This document shows, one piece after another, positions 42,702-53,500 of a DNA stretch of 64,000 bases. The position numbers and the translations under genes are program-made. Positions within the stretch are counted from its first letter, which is position 1; every line of letters begins with the position of its first letter. The stretch is from Adiantum capillus-veneris. Its lineage: Eukaryota; Streptophyta; Polypodiopsida; Polypodiales; Pteridaceae. A model generated the notes under the pieces. That model was not told the origin of the DNA, ran no database searches, and was given only the letters and a program-made list of their open reading frames with translations. Location: assembly GCA_014529385.2 (NCBI GenBank), contig CM043953.1:75959372-76023371 (forward strand), given 5' to 3'.

Positions 42702-43749
42702 ATGGCGCCCAAAACCAGTTGTGGTCGTAAACCGTCACATCGTGTTGACCCTGTTCCTGAGGAATCAGAAAGAGACTCTGATCCTAAGAAGGACCCGGTG
42801 ACTGAGACTGAGGCTCAGGAGGAGCACAGTCATGCTAATGAGGCCAAGGACTCTCAGCACTCTAGTTAGTCACATCGTGTTGACCCTGTTCCTGAGGAAT
42901 CAGAAAGAGACTCTGATCCTAAGAAGGACCCGGTGACTGAGACTGAGGCTCAGGAGGAGCACAGTCATGCTAATGAGGCCAAGGACTCTCAGCACTCCAG
43001 TCAGTCAAGAAGGAGAAGGGCTGAGCAGGAAGAACGCAAGGCCAGGAGTTCTCGGACCACACATAGGGATGTTGGAGCCAAAGGCAGCAAGGGTAGTCGT
43101 CACATTTCCAGTAGAAAAGCTAGAGAAGAGACATAAACTGAAACTGAAACTGACGAAGAAATTGATTGGGATGCTGATACAGACCATTACAAGAAGTCTT
43201 CAAGACGGAGTCAAGTTCCTAAGGTCAGAAGAGGCAGAGACGATGCTGACCGGCATGATTATACCTCTTCATTGAAAATTTCTTTCCCAGTGTTCAAAGG
43301 TGGGAAGAAAGATGATCCAAATGTTCATATCCAAGCTTTTGAACAGTATGTTGAGTTGAAGAATATTAATGAAGATGATTGGAGGGAATACTTTCCTCAA
43401 ACACTAAAGGATGCAACAAGGAAATGGTACTACCATTATCCAGTTTGCCAACTCACAATCATACAACAAATTGCTCAAGGCTTTCAGACTAGAATATTCA
43501 GACAACAGAGATGATGAGGACATCCTCTGCGAACTGGATAAGATAAAGCAAGGGAAATTATCAATCAGAAGTTATGTTGAGAAAATCAAGGAGCTAACCA
43601 GGCAGCTGCAGGAGCCAACATCAAAAAAGAGGTTGCTAGCATGGTTTTTAAATGGGTTCCGTAGTGAAAAGCTTAGAGAACAGGACGTGCCCGTACCAAC
43701 AAAGAAACTCAATGATTTGGTGCAGCGAGACCTGAAGCTTGAACAGTAA
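42702..43749 (+). pseudogene. F Gag
   Basis: ATG 42702 (MAPKTSCGRKPSHRVD). An acidic N-terminus contains a 135-bp in-frame duplication (42735-42869 and 42870-43004), with stops TAG at 42867 and TAA at 43134. A capsid-like domain follows: SLKISFPVFKGGKKDDPNVH (about 43275), WYYHYP (43428), a frameshift near 43440, then YNKLLKAFRLEYSDN, DILCELDKIKQGKLSIRSYV and WFLNGFRSEKLREQDVP (43640). The domain looks like the retrotransposon Gag family. A Ser-rich basic tail lies after 43749 in another frame. Confidence 0.86.
42735..43004 (+). repeat. 135-bp tandem duplication in F Gag
   Basis: Two units of 135 bp (45 codons) that are nearly identical. The visible differences are at the unit end: unit 1 CTAGTTAG against unit 2 CCAGTCAG. 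Confidence 0.93.
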
Positions 43750-44245
43750 ACAAAGAAGGAGAGGAGTCACAAGAAAAGGAGGTCTAGTAGTAGCAGTTCT
43801 TCCACTGAGAATTCTGATCCCAATAAGACCTTCAGTAGCTCTGAAAGCAGCTCAGATGAAAAGAGCAAAGACAAGGCCAAGAAAGGGTCTTGATCCAGAA
43901 ATTGATGAGATGGCCCGACAGATGAAATCAGCCAGACCAGACAACCAGTTAGAAGAATGGAAACCTGGTGTTCAAAGTGTAAATCTAAAGATCATGTTTC
44001 CAATGAATAGCAAGTTCATTTGGACTGTTGAATGTGAGGAAAGCTTTCAGAGTTTGAAGAATGCTATTATCAGTAAGCCAATACTTCGACAACCGAATTG
44101 GGAGGTCATTTTTCATGTACATGTAGGCGCTTCAGGACTGGCGATGGGAGTAATATTAGCTCAGCCAGAAGGGAAGACTGATTATCTAGTGTATTTTGCC
44201 AGCCAGAGATTCAATCAAACTCAACAAGGATATACAAACTACTGA
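43750..44245 (+). pseudogene. F zinc knuckle fused to RNase H start (protease/RT deletion)
   Basis: A Ser-rich tract (near 43785-43870) precedes TWCSKCKSKDHVSN at about 43963-44006, the start of a CCHC knuckle. Directly afterwards another frame gives FIWTVECEESFQSLKNAI and VHVGASGLAMGVILAQPEG (44020-44180), the RNase H entry of a gypsy pol. The protease and the whole RT palm are absent, so a deletion of roughly 1.5-2 kb joined the two. The frame closes near 44243. Confidence 0.8.
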
Positions 44246-45784
44246 AAGAGAAGCCCTAGGAATGGTTTTTAGTGCTACTAAATTTCGACACTAGTTGCTG
44301 GGCAAGCTATTTCATTTTTATGTGGATCATCAGACATTATTATTTTTTATCAACAAAGTCATTATTCAAGGCAGACTGATAATATGGACGCTGTTCCTGA
44401 TGGAATTTGAATTTCGCATTTTTCATAAGCCCGATAAAACCCATTGTGGTATTGATTTCCTGTCCAGGAGTACAGATGGCTACTCTGAGGCATCCTTAAG
44501 AGATGAGCCAGTGGATGCCGAACTGTTTCAAATGACAGCTGAGGAAACAACTGATCCAGAGTTTTATGATGTATATCAGTTCCTTTCTAAGAGGAGATTC
44601 CCAGAAAACTGGACTCAGAATCAAAAGAATGCTCTGATTATTAAGAGTCTGAAGTTCACCATCATTGACGGATTACTTTACAAACTAGGAGTAGATAGGG
44701 TTCTTCGAAGATGTGTACCTATGGAAGGGAGAATGCAAGTTATTTTGGAGACACATGATGGGGATTCTGGAGGACATTTCTCCACTGATATTACTTACAA
44801 GAAGATTTTGCAGGTTGGATTGTGGTGGCAAACTTTAATATCTGATGTTAGAAGCTTTTGTAAAACATGTGATATATGCCAGAGGATGGGCAGACCCACA
44901 GCAGCAGATATGACTTCTCTAACTCTAGCCACTAGGACTATTTATGAAATGGGGTATGGATTTCATGGGTCCATTCAAGAAAATTACTCCAAGCAAGAAT
45001 CGGTATAAATTGATAGCCACTTGTTATGTCACCAAATGGGTGGAAGCTAAGGCTCTTCCCGACAACACCGCGAAGTCCACTGTTGTATTCTTATTTGAAA
45101 ATATTATCTGTCGATATGGATGTCCTGTGGAGATTGTGTTTGATCAAAGAACACACTTTATAAATGATACTGTGGACATTCTAATGGAAATACTCTTAGT
45201 AAAGCATCGGTAATCAACACCATATTATCCTAAGTACAATGGGCAAGCAGAGAGCAGTAACAAAACTGTCAAGACTATTCTCACTAAGATTGTACAGAAG
45301 GAGCCACACCAGTGGGATCTGAAGCTCCAGACTACTCTCTGGGCATATAGGACAGCTTATAAGTTCACCATTGGACTAACACCATTTAGAATGGTGTATG
45401 GCTCTGAAGTTGTCGTGCCTATGGAATTTGTAATTCCAGTCTCAGGATGGCACTAGAGTATGGATTGGATTTTAATCACAATCTTAAAGACTGGAGGAGC
45501 TAACAGAGTTGGATGAGTTAAGACAGAGGGCTATGCTGGAACAGGAAATTGTTCAGCAAAGGAGGAGGCATGATAGACGAATCAAAGTTAGGGAGTTTCA
45601 CAAAGGAGATTTGGTATTGCTCTATCAATCTAAACTGGGTCCTAAGAAACCAAACTTAAAGATAGCTTGGGCTGGTCCATATGAAGTCGATTGGGTGTTT
45701 TTCAATGGCATAGTAAGGTTGAAAGATTTATCTGGATTACTGCTGCCAAATATTTATAATGGGGCCAAAGTCAAGCTATATTAA
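44246..45784 (+). pseudogene. F RNase H end and integrase
   Basis: YVDHQTLLFFINK and FEFRIFHKPDKTHCGIDFLS end RNase H (44320-44475). The integrase zinc domain reads ETHDGDSGGHFSTDITYKKI and SFCKTCDICQRMGRP (44748-44900), an intact H-H-C-C. After a frameshift near 44950 the core reads DFMGPFKK, KWVEAKALP, EIVFDQRTHFIND, PYYPKYNGQAESSNK (45130-45260), showing D, D and E. A C-terminal module follows (FHKGDLVLLYQSKLGPK, WAGPYEV, 45595-45690) and stops at 45784. No chromodomain follows. Stops lie near 45211 and 45455. Confidence 0.88.
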
Positions 45785-46360
45785 TCGAATGACAAAGAGA
45801 CTTCCAGGGATAATGATACTGGTATTCTGGGAACTTAAAGCCAGAAAAATTCAAAATCAGCTATTTTAAGCCTTTTCCACGTACAACCAGTACCAGAGCC
45901 AATCAAAGGGTCAGAAAGGTCTTAGCACGACAAAACAATGTCAATAGCAGAATCAGTAAAGTGTCATAGCCAGTATCAATTTTTATGGAAAAAAGGGTTA
46001 GTGGGACTGTCTGTAATATCATTTCAAGGAACATGGAGAGTATTAGCCAATGCATGCATGCCACGTCATTGGCGGTGCACAGAACTCTAGGAACAGTAAG
46101 TAGTGGAGCTTTTATGACGCGAACACGTATAACAGTAAGGCGGCGGGCGAGCATGCATTTTTCCTCATAAGCCTCCTGCACGACGTCTGCCTGCTGTTAC
46201 ACATTCGCCATCGCCAAGCTGTGAAGCTTCTTCACAACCATAAACTTCTTCATCCGAAGCATCCGTCGATTGTTGTCTGTCTTTACCAAACACACCTAGA
46301 TACGGATTTGAATATTCAAGTAAGTCTTCTTCTTCTACAGATTCATCGTCCTCACCGTGT
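45785..46360 (+). other. F spacer between integrase and the 3' coding region
   Basis: No domain is recognised. The stretch is punctuated by stops in all frames and holds short CT/AG-rich pieces. It could carry a splice acceptor or internal promoter for the next region, but none is clear. Confidence 0.5.
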
Positions 46361-46979
46361 ATGGGCAAAAGAAAAATGTCGGAGAAGATGCAGGACACTA
46401 TAGACGAAACTTTGGCACTTATCACCTCTATCAAAGCTTCTCTACCACTTATTCCCCATAGTAAGATACATTGGTATGTGTTTACCGAGCAAGCAGAAGC
46501 GTTGCTGCGACTGTGGGATTTGCATGTGGTTGTACAAGCCACAAGAATCGAGTTTGACACGGCTATAATCAAGCAGGCTCTTGATTCCTTCAATGTTGAT
46601 GAAGGCAACGATTCCTTCAATGTTGATGAAGGCAGCGCTATTGTATGATAGGAAAGTGTCAACAATTTCGGGCGACATTGCTCATGCTTTCAAGATACCA
46701 AATGAGCCGAAGCCGACCATTGCAACTGCAGAACAGATAAGTGCAGCTCTTAAGGAAGATGACGCGGCCAAGAAAAAATGCAAGGCAAGTGCACAAGGAG
46801 TTCCAGTAGCAGGTCTGGACATCCCCGTTGCTTACCGGTTTGTGGCTGAAGCTGTGAGTCTGAAAAATAATCCCACATATGTCTTAGAAAAACTGTTTGC
46901 TATGTTGCTTGCAAAGAGACTAGATGCCACAGCTTCGATCAACTTATGTCAGATTTTGTCTCATAATGTGCCCAAATGA
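46361..46979 (+). pseudogene. F post-pol region, N-terminal globular part
   Basis: A frame from about 46376 (MSEKMQDTIDETLALITSIK, SKIHWYVFTEQAEALLRLWD) runs to a 27-bp tandem repeat (46583-46636, DSFNVDEG twice). The sense then shifts frame to YDRKVSTISGDIAHAFKIPN, IPVAYRFVAEAVSLKNN, LEKLFAMLLAKRLDATASIN (to TGA 46979). It lies on the same strand as pol. I do not recognise a family with confidence; a distant likeness to plant-retroelement ORFs annotated as putative plant transposon protein is possible. Confidence 0.6.
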
Positions 46980-48688
46980 CTTCCGAGTTAAAGTCTCACA
47001 CTGTTTTTAAAGCCTGGTATGTCTAATAGTTTCTTCACTGGGCAACTTCTCCTGATGCTCATGACCAGGTACGGATGGCTTGGAGTCAGAAACCCATCCC
47101 AACGACTAACAATGTTGACTTATCTTCAGATGAAGAAGCCCCAGGTACTCAGTTGGCTCTCACTGGACAGAAGAGAAAGGCCACACAGGTGGAAGTTGGT
47201 AGTTCAAAGAAACCAAAAACTACATTGGCCAAGAGCAGCGCTTTCTTGAAGCAATTAGAAAGTCAGGTTAAGACTTTGCCTACTGCAAAATTTTCAACTG
47301 ACCAGACTTCAGTAGCTAAGACTTTAGCAACATCTGAAGAACAAGCTCCAGCACGGATTACTGTTGGGACCAGTCAACAAGCAGAGCAAAATCCAGCAAA
47401 CACGATTGCTGAAAAAGACCAACCAGAAAGAACCAGTGCTGAGAAACTGGCAGTTCATACTGATAAAGGAAAAGGTCCAGAACCTGCTAGTCCAACCAGT
47501 ATCCCTTTCAGCGAATTGGCTTTAGCTTTAACCAAAAAGGACAGATTACAACAGCTACAAAATCACCTCCTCACAGGACGATTAGTTCTACAGAAACCTG
47601 ACTCTACCACATTACCATATATGGCCCCTGTTACAGTTTACGAGCCAGTTGCCTCTGACCCAACGATAGTAATGGATGGTTGCTCAGTGCTTATCCAATT
47701 ATCCTAGAATACAATTGTCAATGCTTTGGACAAATGATGGATGCCTCAACGTCCACTCATGAAGTGAACAAGTTAAAAGAAGAACTGAGGATCAGTGAGC
47801 AGCAAGTTCAGAAGTTGAAACAGAATATAGAGGCACAATCCTTGCAACATAGTGTTCTTGAAAATCAATCAGCCAGGACAATTCAGACAATGGAAAGTAA
47901 GCTGTTAAAGCTTGAATTTGAGAATAGGCAGTTAACTGAAGACAAGGCAAAGACTGAGAGAGTTTCTGACAAATTTGAGACTATGCTGAGGATGAAGAGG
48001 GTTGATTTCAACACATTGCTGACTAGCCACACTGCATTAAAAGCCTCTTTAACAGAAAGATACATATACAATAACTTGGCTGATATTCTGAATCCAGAAG
48101 GCAACGCCATTTTCAATATGGATAATCTGAAGGCACTTATGGAAACTATGCAGAGTGATTTACAGGATAAGCTTTCTGAATATAACAGTGCTTTGGCAAA
48201 TCAAGCTATTCTGGACTACATTGATAAGCAGAATAACCTCGATGAGGATTCTAAGAAAGCAAAAGAGAAGGATGAAGAGAGGGAGGACGAACCAGCAGAT
48301 AAACATGATGATGATAATGACTCCTCCATCTTCACCTTCAGGGTCTGGTGTTGGTGGATCACCTGCCACAGGCGGCAGTCAGCCCAACACAGAACAGCCA
48401 GACCAGTGCAAGGATCAACAGTCGGGAGACCAGGGGGCTGATGATCAGCAACCAGGTAACACTCAAGACTCCCTAGTACACCAGTCACAGCACAGTTCAA
48501 ATGTGAAAGGAAAAGCTAAAGCTGTGACTGAGACTTTGAAGGGTGATGAGCAACATTCATTACAGCTCATCACACTGAACAAGAGGCTAAGACATCAACA
48601 AGCTCCTATTACGAGGATGTATCTGGAGGATGATGCTCTTCTTTCTAATCTGGAACGCTTTCAAAGACTATATGTCGGCGCCAGATAA
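46980..48688 (+). pseudogene. F post-pol region, Pro/Ser/Thr linker and coiled coil
   Basis: Frame 47075-47707 is rich in Thr, Ser, Ala and Gln with a basic cluster (GQKRKATQVEVGSSKKPK). After a frameshift near 47700, 47740-48290 encodes a long heptad-rich stretch (VNKLKEELRISEQQVQKLKQ, LLKLEFENRQLTEDKAKTE, LSEYNSALANQAILDYIDKQ) ending in an acidic Lys/Glu/Asp run. A further shift near 48310 leads to SPSGSGVGGSPATGGSQPN and LERFQRLYVGAR (48688). There is no membrane segment or signal peptide, so it is not obviously env-like. The function is unknown; the original product would have been several hundred residues. Confidence 0.65.
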
Positions 48689-49147
48689 ACGATCCAACAT
48701 TGAAAATCAGTCGCTTTCCATGATCAAGAGTTGTGTCAACTACCTGCGCATCCCAGTAGCATCCAGTTGTTGGAACCTGAAAAGGATATTACGGCTAAAC
48801 CAGGACTGGAGCCACAGTACAAAGAAATGGTTGAGATCCTCTTTGAGGCCAGGATTTAAAAAAATCAGCCTCTTCCGGAAGGATGGATCCACACAGCTTC
48901 GTATTGTCATAAATTGGCCAGAACCCCTCTGACAAAGGGTAGACGCACTCTGTATGATCCTGACACCAAAACCTATAATCCTCTCACGCCTTATGAATTG
49001 GAGATGACTACTGAAAGGCGGGATCAGCTTGAGCAGGAGGCCATCTACAGAATTATCCAGAAGGACAATATTGGCACTGGGACTTCTGAGGCACCAACAC
49101 CAAAGAAGGGCAAGAGGAAGCGGGTTCAGTGGAAGGATATTGGGTAA
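48689..49147 (+). pseudogene. F post-pol region, C-terminal end
   Basis: Frame 48914-49147 reads TKTYNPLTPYELEMTTERRD, AIYRIIQKDNIGTGT and a basic end KKGKRKRVQWKDIG with TAA at 49145. It is probably the C-terminus of the coiled-coil product, broken by stops near 48688-48910. The KKGKRKR cluster could be a nuclear localisation signal (inference). Confidence 0.55.
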
Positions 49148-49463
49148 TTCCATCTCAGAATCAGACAGTGGATTTTCCCAGTAAGGCACTAGAATTTCTT
49201 TAGCTCGGCGCCCTTGAAATTACAACTATAGGGTGTTAAGCACTCAACAAGCATGAAATATGGTATAAAGCTAGCAATATCAGAAGAGCTAGCAAATCCG
49301 AAGTAGCACTATTATGAGGAACATAGGCCACCTCAGTCAACAGACAGACGAGTTTAGGGTTTAGGGTTTGGGCCAAAACCAGAAACCCAGAAAGATTCCT
49401 TAACACCAACTCAGATTCAGGTGGTGGATTTTTTTTCAAAAATTTTGGACTTATACCAAAATT
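49148..49463 (+). other. F 3' non-coding part
   Basis: No gene. It contains two adjacent TTTAGGG units (near 49352-49368), a telo-box-like pair. Confidence 0.6.
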
Positions 49464-49481
49464 CAAGAAAGAAGGAAAGGA
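49464..49481 (+). other. Polypurine tract of F
   Basis: AAGAAAGAAGGAAAGGA lies directly before the 3' LTR. Confidence 0.85.
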
Positions 49482-49985
49482 TACAGAAGGCGAAGACAGT
49501 TCCAGCAGACGGGAACTGTCTCCTAGCAAGCCGAACAGTGGATCAGTCACACGTCAGCAATTACCACGGCAGTTACTACAGTAACTTCTAGAAGGCTATA
49601 AATAGGACCCATTACATTGTAATCGGGCTTCTTGCTTCTTAGTTCTCTTGGCCTAGCACTTATCTTTTGGCTTTAGCTTTCAAGTGTTTCCGAGCTACAA
49701 TATCTTCGCCTTTAACTTCACCTTGTAATCATTACTGTTGTGACATTTAAGCCTCAACCCGTTACACCTTGTACTGGTTGTCCCTGAACTATGAATCTGA
49801 AACTGCAAACACTTTTCCAGTTGTCCAATATGTCTCTCATTTCAGTATACTATTTCAGTTCAGATAACTATTTCAGTCCAGTCTTCGTTCTCTATTCCAG
49901 TTTCACTAACTAAACTGACGACTTACTAGTAGCCTTAAATTCTAACACTGGCATCAGCTATCTGAAGAGATCAGCTCCAATTCCA
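49482..49985 (+). repeat. Element F 3' LTR
   Basis: Begins TACAGAAGGCGAAGAC, where TG has become TA at the terminus, and ends CCAATTCCA, followed by the TSD CCGAT. Confidence 0.94.
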
Positions 49986-49990
49986 CCGAT
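49986..49990. repeat. TSD CCGAT of element F (right copy)
   Basis: Perfect match to 42114-42118. Confidence 0.93.
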
Positions 49991-50380
49991 GCTTGGATGA
50001 AAGCCGTCGTGGCCATCTCCCTGGGATTCACCGTGCGACGCTTGGTGCAATTCTTCTTGGCTTCTTTGATATCCTCAAGACTCTTCTCAAGGTTCAGGAG
50101 CTTTTGCTTCTCTTCCGAGCTGGTTTGCGGGCATAATTGAACTTGATGTCCTTTCCGTGAAGGAAGTGGACGTGAACCTTCCTCACGGAACCATTATGCT
50201 CGTAACCACCACGACGGCACTTCCATGGCTTACCTCCACCTCCAACACCGCACTTGGGAGCAATCACCTTATTCCACCATGTTCATGTGAAGTCGGCGGA
50301 GGAAGGGGATTGAGAAGTGGCGGCGGGGCCGGAGGAAGGAGGAGGAGGGCTTAGAGAAGCTTCGGATCCATCTTGAGATA
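49991..50380 (-). pseudogene. hAT1 transposase, N-terminal part (BED-like zinc finger)
   Basis: In minus sense a Pro/Ser-rich start (SLSPPPPSSGPAATSQSPSS) is followed by WWNKVIAPKCGVGGGGKPWK, then HNGSVRKVHVHFLHGKDIKF (50275-50130). This matches the position and spacing of a BED-type DNA-binding finger (W-K-C, H-x-H-F-L), although the second Cys is not seen. It continues with EEKQKLLNLEKSLEDIKEAK in a shifted frame and NPREMATTAFIQAS (about 50030-49995) to the F junction. No convincing start codon remains. Confidence 0.78.
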
Positions 50381-50503
50381 CCACAAATGATAGATATTAG
50401 AGAAAGCTCGAAGAGAAGGAAAGAGGGGTAGGCTTCAAGGCTCGAGCCTTCAAGGAATCAAGCCTCAAGGCTCCAAAGTTTTGACTTGGAGAGGAGCATA
50501 GAT

Positions 50504-50548
<45 letters not shown>

Positions 50549-50726
50549 AGGAGACTCAAGAGGGGAGGGCAACTTGGCACTTGCAAGGCTTGGGTATGAG
50601 GTTTGAAGTTGAGGCTTTGAGCCACTTGAGACTTGGGTGCTCTTAAATAGAAAGCCCCCCCCCCCCCCCCAAAATGAAACGGCCTCATGAAGTTTGAATT
50701 TCAAAATTCAAATTTCCCACTGCTGC
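50381..50726 (-). other. hAT1 5' region with microsatellites
   Basis: Non-coding. It holds a GA run (50506-50544) and a C homopolymer of about 16 (50655-50670), with CAAGGCTC or TCAAGG words repeated near 50430-50480. Confidence 0.7.
50722..50726. repeat. TSD of element H (GCTGC / GCTAC)
   Basis: GCTGC precedes the H left LTR; GCTAC follows the right LTR at 55186-55190. Four of five bases match. Confidence 0.75.
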
Positions 50727-51915
50727 TGTAAGGTGCAACGGAAGTGAATGTTGAACTTTGCTCAAGATGAGTGCTCCGAATTGTGCTCAAAGTTTCCTTT
50801 ACTTACGAAAGGGAGGGCCTTCCGTTCCTTTAGTGAGAAAGTGCAAATGACCACAAACAAAGTGAACGACACTGTGAATGAAGGTGCTGAGACTCAAGGA
50901 TAGAGAGAATACGACACCAGAATGTTATCCAACCCTTGTCCGAAGGCCCCACTCTCTATGGCGAGAGCAGTCTACTATTGATTACACAAATCTCTACAAT
51001 GCTTGGACTTGCCGACGATGTCGACAATGATGAGGACAATGAAGAGACGGGCTGAAATCTGAAAAATGCTAAGGGCTGAAATCTGCAAATCTTTATATGC
51101 TAAATTCTAACTCTATATCAATGACAACGATGCGACGACGATGACGTGCTGAAAAGGCAAATGTTGAAATCTGCGTTTTCCGGGCTGAATCTGCAAACTT
51201 CGATGGATCCCACCGTGCAGCGAGGAACTGTTGCGGAAAGGTGAGATTTGCGAGGTTCGAAACTTCTTCTGCGATGTCTGACTGCTGAAAACTGAAAACG
51301 TTGATTCTAGGGCTGAATCTGTCGCGATGGAATTGCAAAACGCTGAATGTCCTGCTGCTCCAAAAACGCTAAGGTTGAATTCTGCCTTCGCTATTGATCT
51401 GCTAACACTAAGGCTGATCTGCTATCTACGGGGGAATCTGCTAACGCTAGGGCTGATCTGAGGTCGTATTGTCGTCAGGCTGCTGCAATGCAAAAACACT
51501 AGCTGATCTGGGAGCAAAACGCTAGGTCAATGCTGATGCAAAAAACGCTAGGTCTGCTGTCTTGTGGGGTATTGCTGAGAAGGTGTCTGTTGAGCAAGGT
51601 GCTCCTGCTGCCTCTTCTGTCAGAAAGTGCTAGCGCTAGGTTTTTATATATACAAACTTAGCAAAATTGCCCTACCTAAATTCCGACAAAAGTCACTTAA
51701 AAATAATAAGTGAAAATTGTCAAAAATAGGAAAATAGGTCTATGCATTGTAAAATGCTACTGCTGGGTTCTGATGATCATCATGTTGTGTGCTCTGCGAA
51801 CAAACTCACAAAAGTGCCAGATCAACTTCCTATTCTAGACTGACTTGACTGAACTGAATCCTGGTCATGCTGTAGCTTGTTCACGGACACATAGGGTTGG
51901 GTGTGTCACGTGACA
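50727..51915 (-). repeat. Element H 3' LTR
   Basis: In minus sense TGTCACGTGACACAC to GTTGCACCTTACA. It includes a TATATATAAA box near 51648 and, downstream in sense, many AGCGTTTT words (seen on the plus strand as AAAACGCT). Confidence 0.93.
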
Positions 51916-51930
51916 TCTCCCCTCCTTTTC
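51916..51930 (-). other. Polypurine tract of H
   Basis: Minus-strand AAAAGGAGGGGAGA lies directly before the 3' LTR. B has AAAAAAGGAGGGGA in the same place. Confidence 0.88.
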
Positions 51931-52428
51931 AAAGTGAGGTACTGGTACCGAACTGTATGGCGTCGCCAACAGTGCCTGGAATCCTGGAAAGGACTCTTCG
52001 CCAGCCCACTCTGATGCGTGGGTCATGCGATACTTGAACTTCATAAAGGTCTGCAACACTTGCTTCTTTGGGCCGCACCGAAAGCGACAGTATTTTGTGG
52101 CTCCTTCAATACCTCAACTTCTTCTAGAGTCATGCGTCTGGCTTCTTCAAGAATCTCCGAGGCTGAAAATTGTTGAAACCACTTCCAACACAAAAACATG
52201 AACATACACATTCCATGTAGAGTGACTAGAAAAATATTATTCCTCTGTAGAGCCTGTGTATGCAATGTAGATGACCGTAGAGACAGAGTGTTAACCCGTT
52301 CATCAAACACACGCAAACAATGAGATCGAATCTTGTGTTTCTGATCTAAATCAATCAACTGTGGCAAATCACAATGGAAATGCCCATGCTTGATGCTGAA
52401 TCCTTCTTGTGCTCTATCGGGTACTGTG
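51931..52428 (-). other. H internal 3' part
   Basis: No domain is recognised. A minus-strand open frame (52041-52490) overlaps the end of the preceding coding piece in another phase and is not convincing. Confidence 0.4.
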
Positions 52429-52858
52429 TCATGCCAAGGAAGAGATATGGAGTGTGAATTCCTTGAATGCAAACATTTTTTTCTTTTCATGAATCATCCG
52501 CATACATCCGTGCTCATTCATGAGTGAATCATGCTCAACGTACAATATGGCATGCCTAGGAAAAGGGATCACATAAGGACGGTGACTAAAATACAGGAAA
52601 GCATCACGAATGAAACACTCGAACAATGCGTACTGACTAATCATTCGAACACATAATATTTCCTGTGGGGGTTCTGTGGACCTAGGCTCGAGAGCCAAGA
52701 TCGGTTCTTCCTGAGGGCGTTCTTTGGACCTAGGCTCGACAGCCAAGATTGGTTCTTCCTGAGGGGGTTCTTTGGACCTCGACTCAAAAACCAAGATCGG
52801 TTCTTCTTGATTGATTGAATCTGCAATGAGATTAGCTTCACTAGAAAAAGTATCAACT
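52429..52858 (-). pseudogene. H coding piece with EEPIL-EPRSKEPPQ repeats
   Basis: In minus sense, three copies of an about 16-residue unit (EEPILAVEPRSKERPQ-like) are encoded by 48-bp DNA repeats at about 52665-52805. RMISQYALFECFIRDAFLYF and RHAILYVEHDSLMNEHGCMR then run to a stop at 52429. The frame overlaps the end of the coiled-coil frame with a one-base offset, so a frameshift probably separates two halves of one protein. I do not recognise a domain. Confidence 0.55.
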
Positions 52859-52873
52859 AAACCATCGTCCTTC

Positions 52874-53500
52874 TTAATTCACATCATCTTCCTGCAAATC
52901 ATCATGCTTGTCAGAAATCACATCTTGATCAAACAAATCATCATGCTCATCATTATCATGCAATTCATCATGCTTGTCATTATCATGCAAAGCCTGTGTG
53001 TCTTGCTTTGGAGAAGAAGAGACTGAGAGAGTCTCCTTTTCCCGAATCTCTTGCATCTGTGCCTGCATTTGAGAAAAGAGTCGCAACATCTCTTTCATGT
53101 GTCGGTTGTTCATTGCTTGTCTTGCTTTGTTCTTGCGATCAAATTCTGTTTGTCTTTCTTTGTTCTCGCGATAAAATTCTGCTTCTCTTTCTTTGTTCTC
53201 GCGCTCGTACTCACGCTCTATGGCTGCCATTCTTTCTTCGTATTCACGATCTATGGCTGCCCTTCTTTCTACGGATTCACGATCTATGGCTGCCATTCTT
53301 TCTACTTTTCTTGCTTAGCGTTCTAACTCCCTGTCCATCATCATCTTGTCGAAAGCCTCCATAAGAGTTAGTGCAATCCTTTGCGTAGATCGGGAAGGGG
53401 GAGGGTCGGAAAAACCTTCTGGTGGGGAAAACTCTTCTTCGCCACTCCCATGCTCACCACCTTCTTGCGAAGTATCCATTCCGCTTCGGGTGATGACCAT
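52874..53500 (-). pseudogene. H Gag-like coiled-coil protein
   Basis: ATG 53500 in minus sense: MVITRSGMDTSQEGGEHGSG, a start typical of plant gypsy Gag (M-V-x-T-R-S). An acidic Pro-rich stretch and LMEAFDKMMMDRELER follow, then TAA at 53315, in phase with AAIDREYEERMAAIEREYER, NKEREAEFYRENKERQTEFD and MKEMLRLFSQMQAQMQEIRE. The last part is a strong heptad/Glu-Arg coiled coil built from about 30-bp repeats. An Asp/His-rich end (HDNDKHDELHDNDEHDDLFD) closes at 52874. It resembles the charged Gag of B at 18928-19248. Confidence 0.8.

Larger units (their letters stand above)
42119..49985 (+). mobile_element. Element F: gypsy retrotransposon with an extra 3' coding region
   Basis: A 7.9 kb plus-strand element with 501/504-bp LTRs, perfect 5-bp TSD, Gag, a shortened pol (protease and RT missing; RNase H and integrase present), then about 2.8 kb of post-pol coding sequence, and a polypurine tract. 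It has no chromodomain. The integrase style and the extra region after pol recall the non-chromodomain Tat/Athila side of plant gypsy elements; that placement is inferred. It inserted into the 5' part of the hAT1 transposase gene. Confidence 0.93.

Noticed and set aside
50458-50704. Minus-strand open frames with Ser/Leu runs
   Set aside because: These translate the GA microsatellite and C homopolymer.
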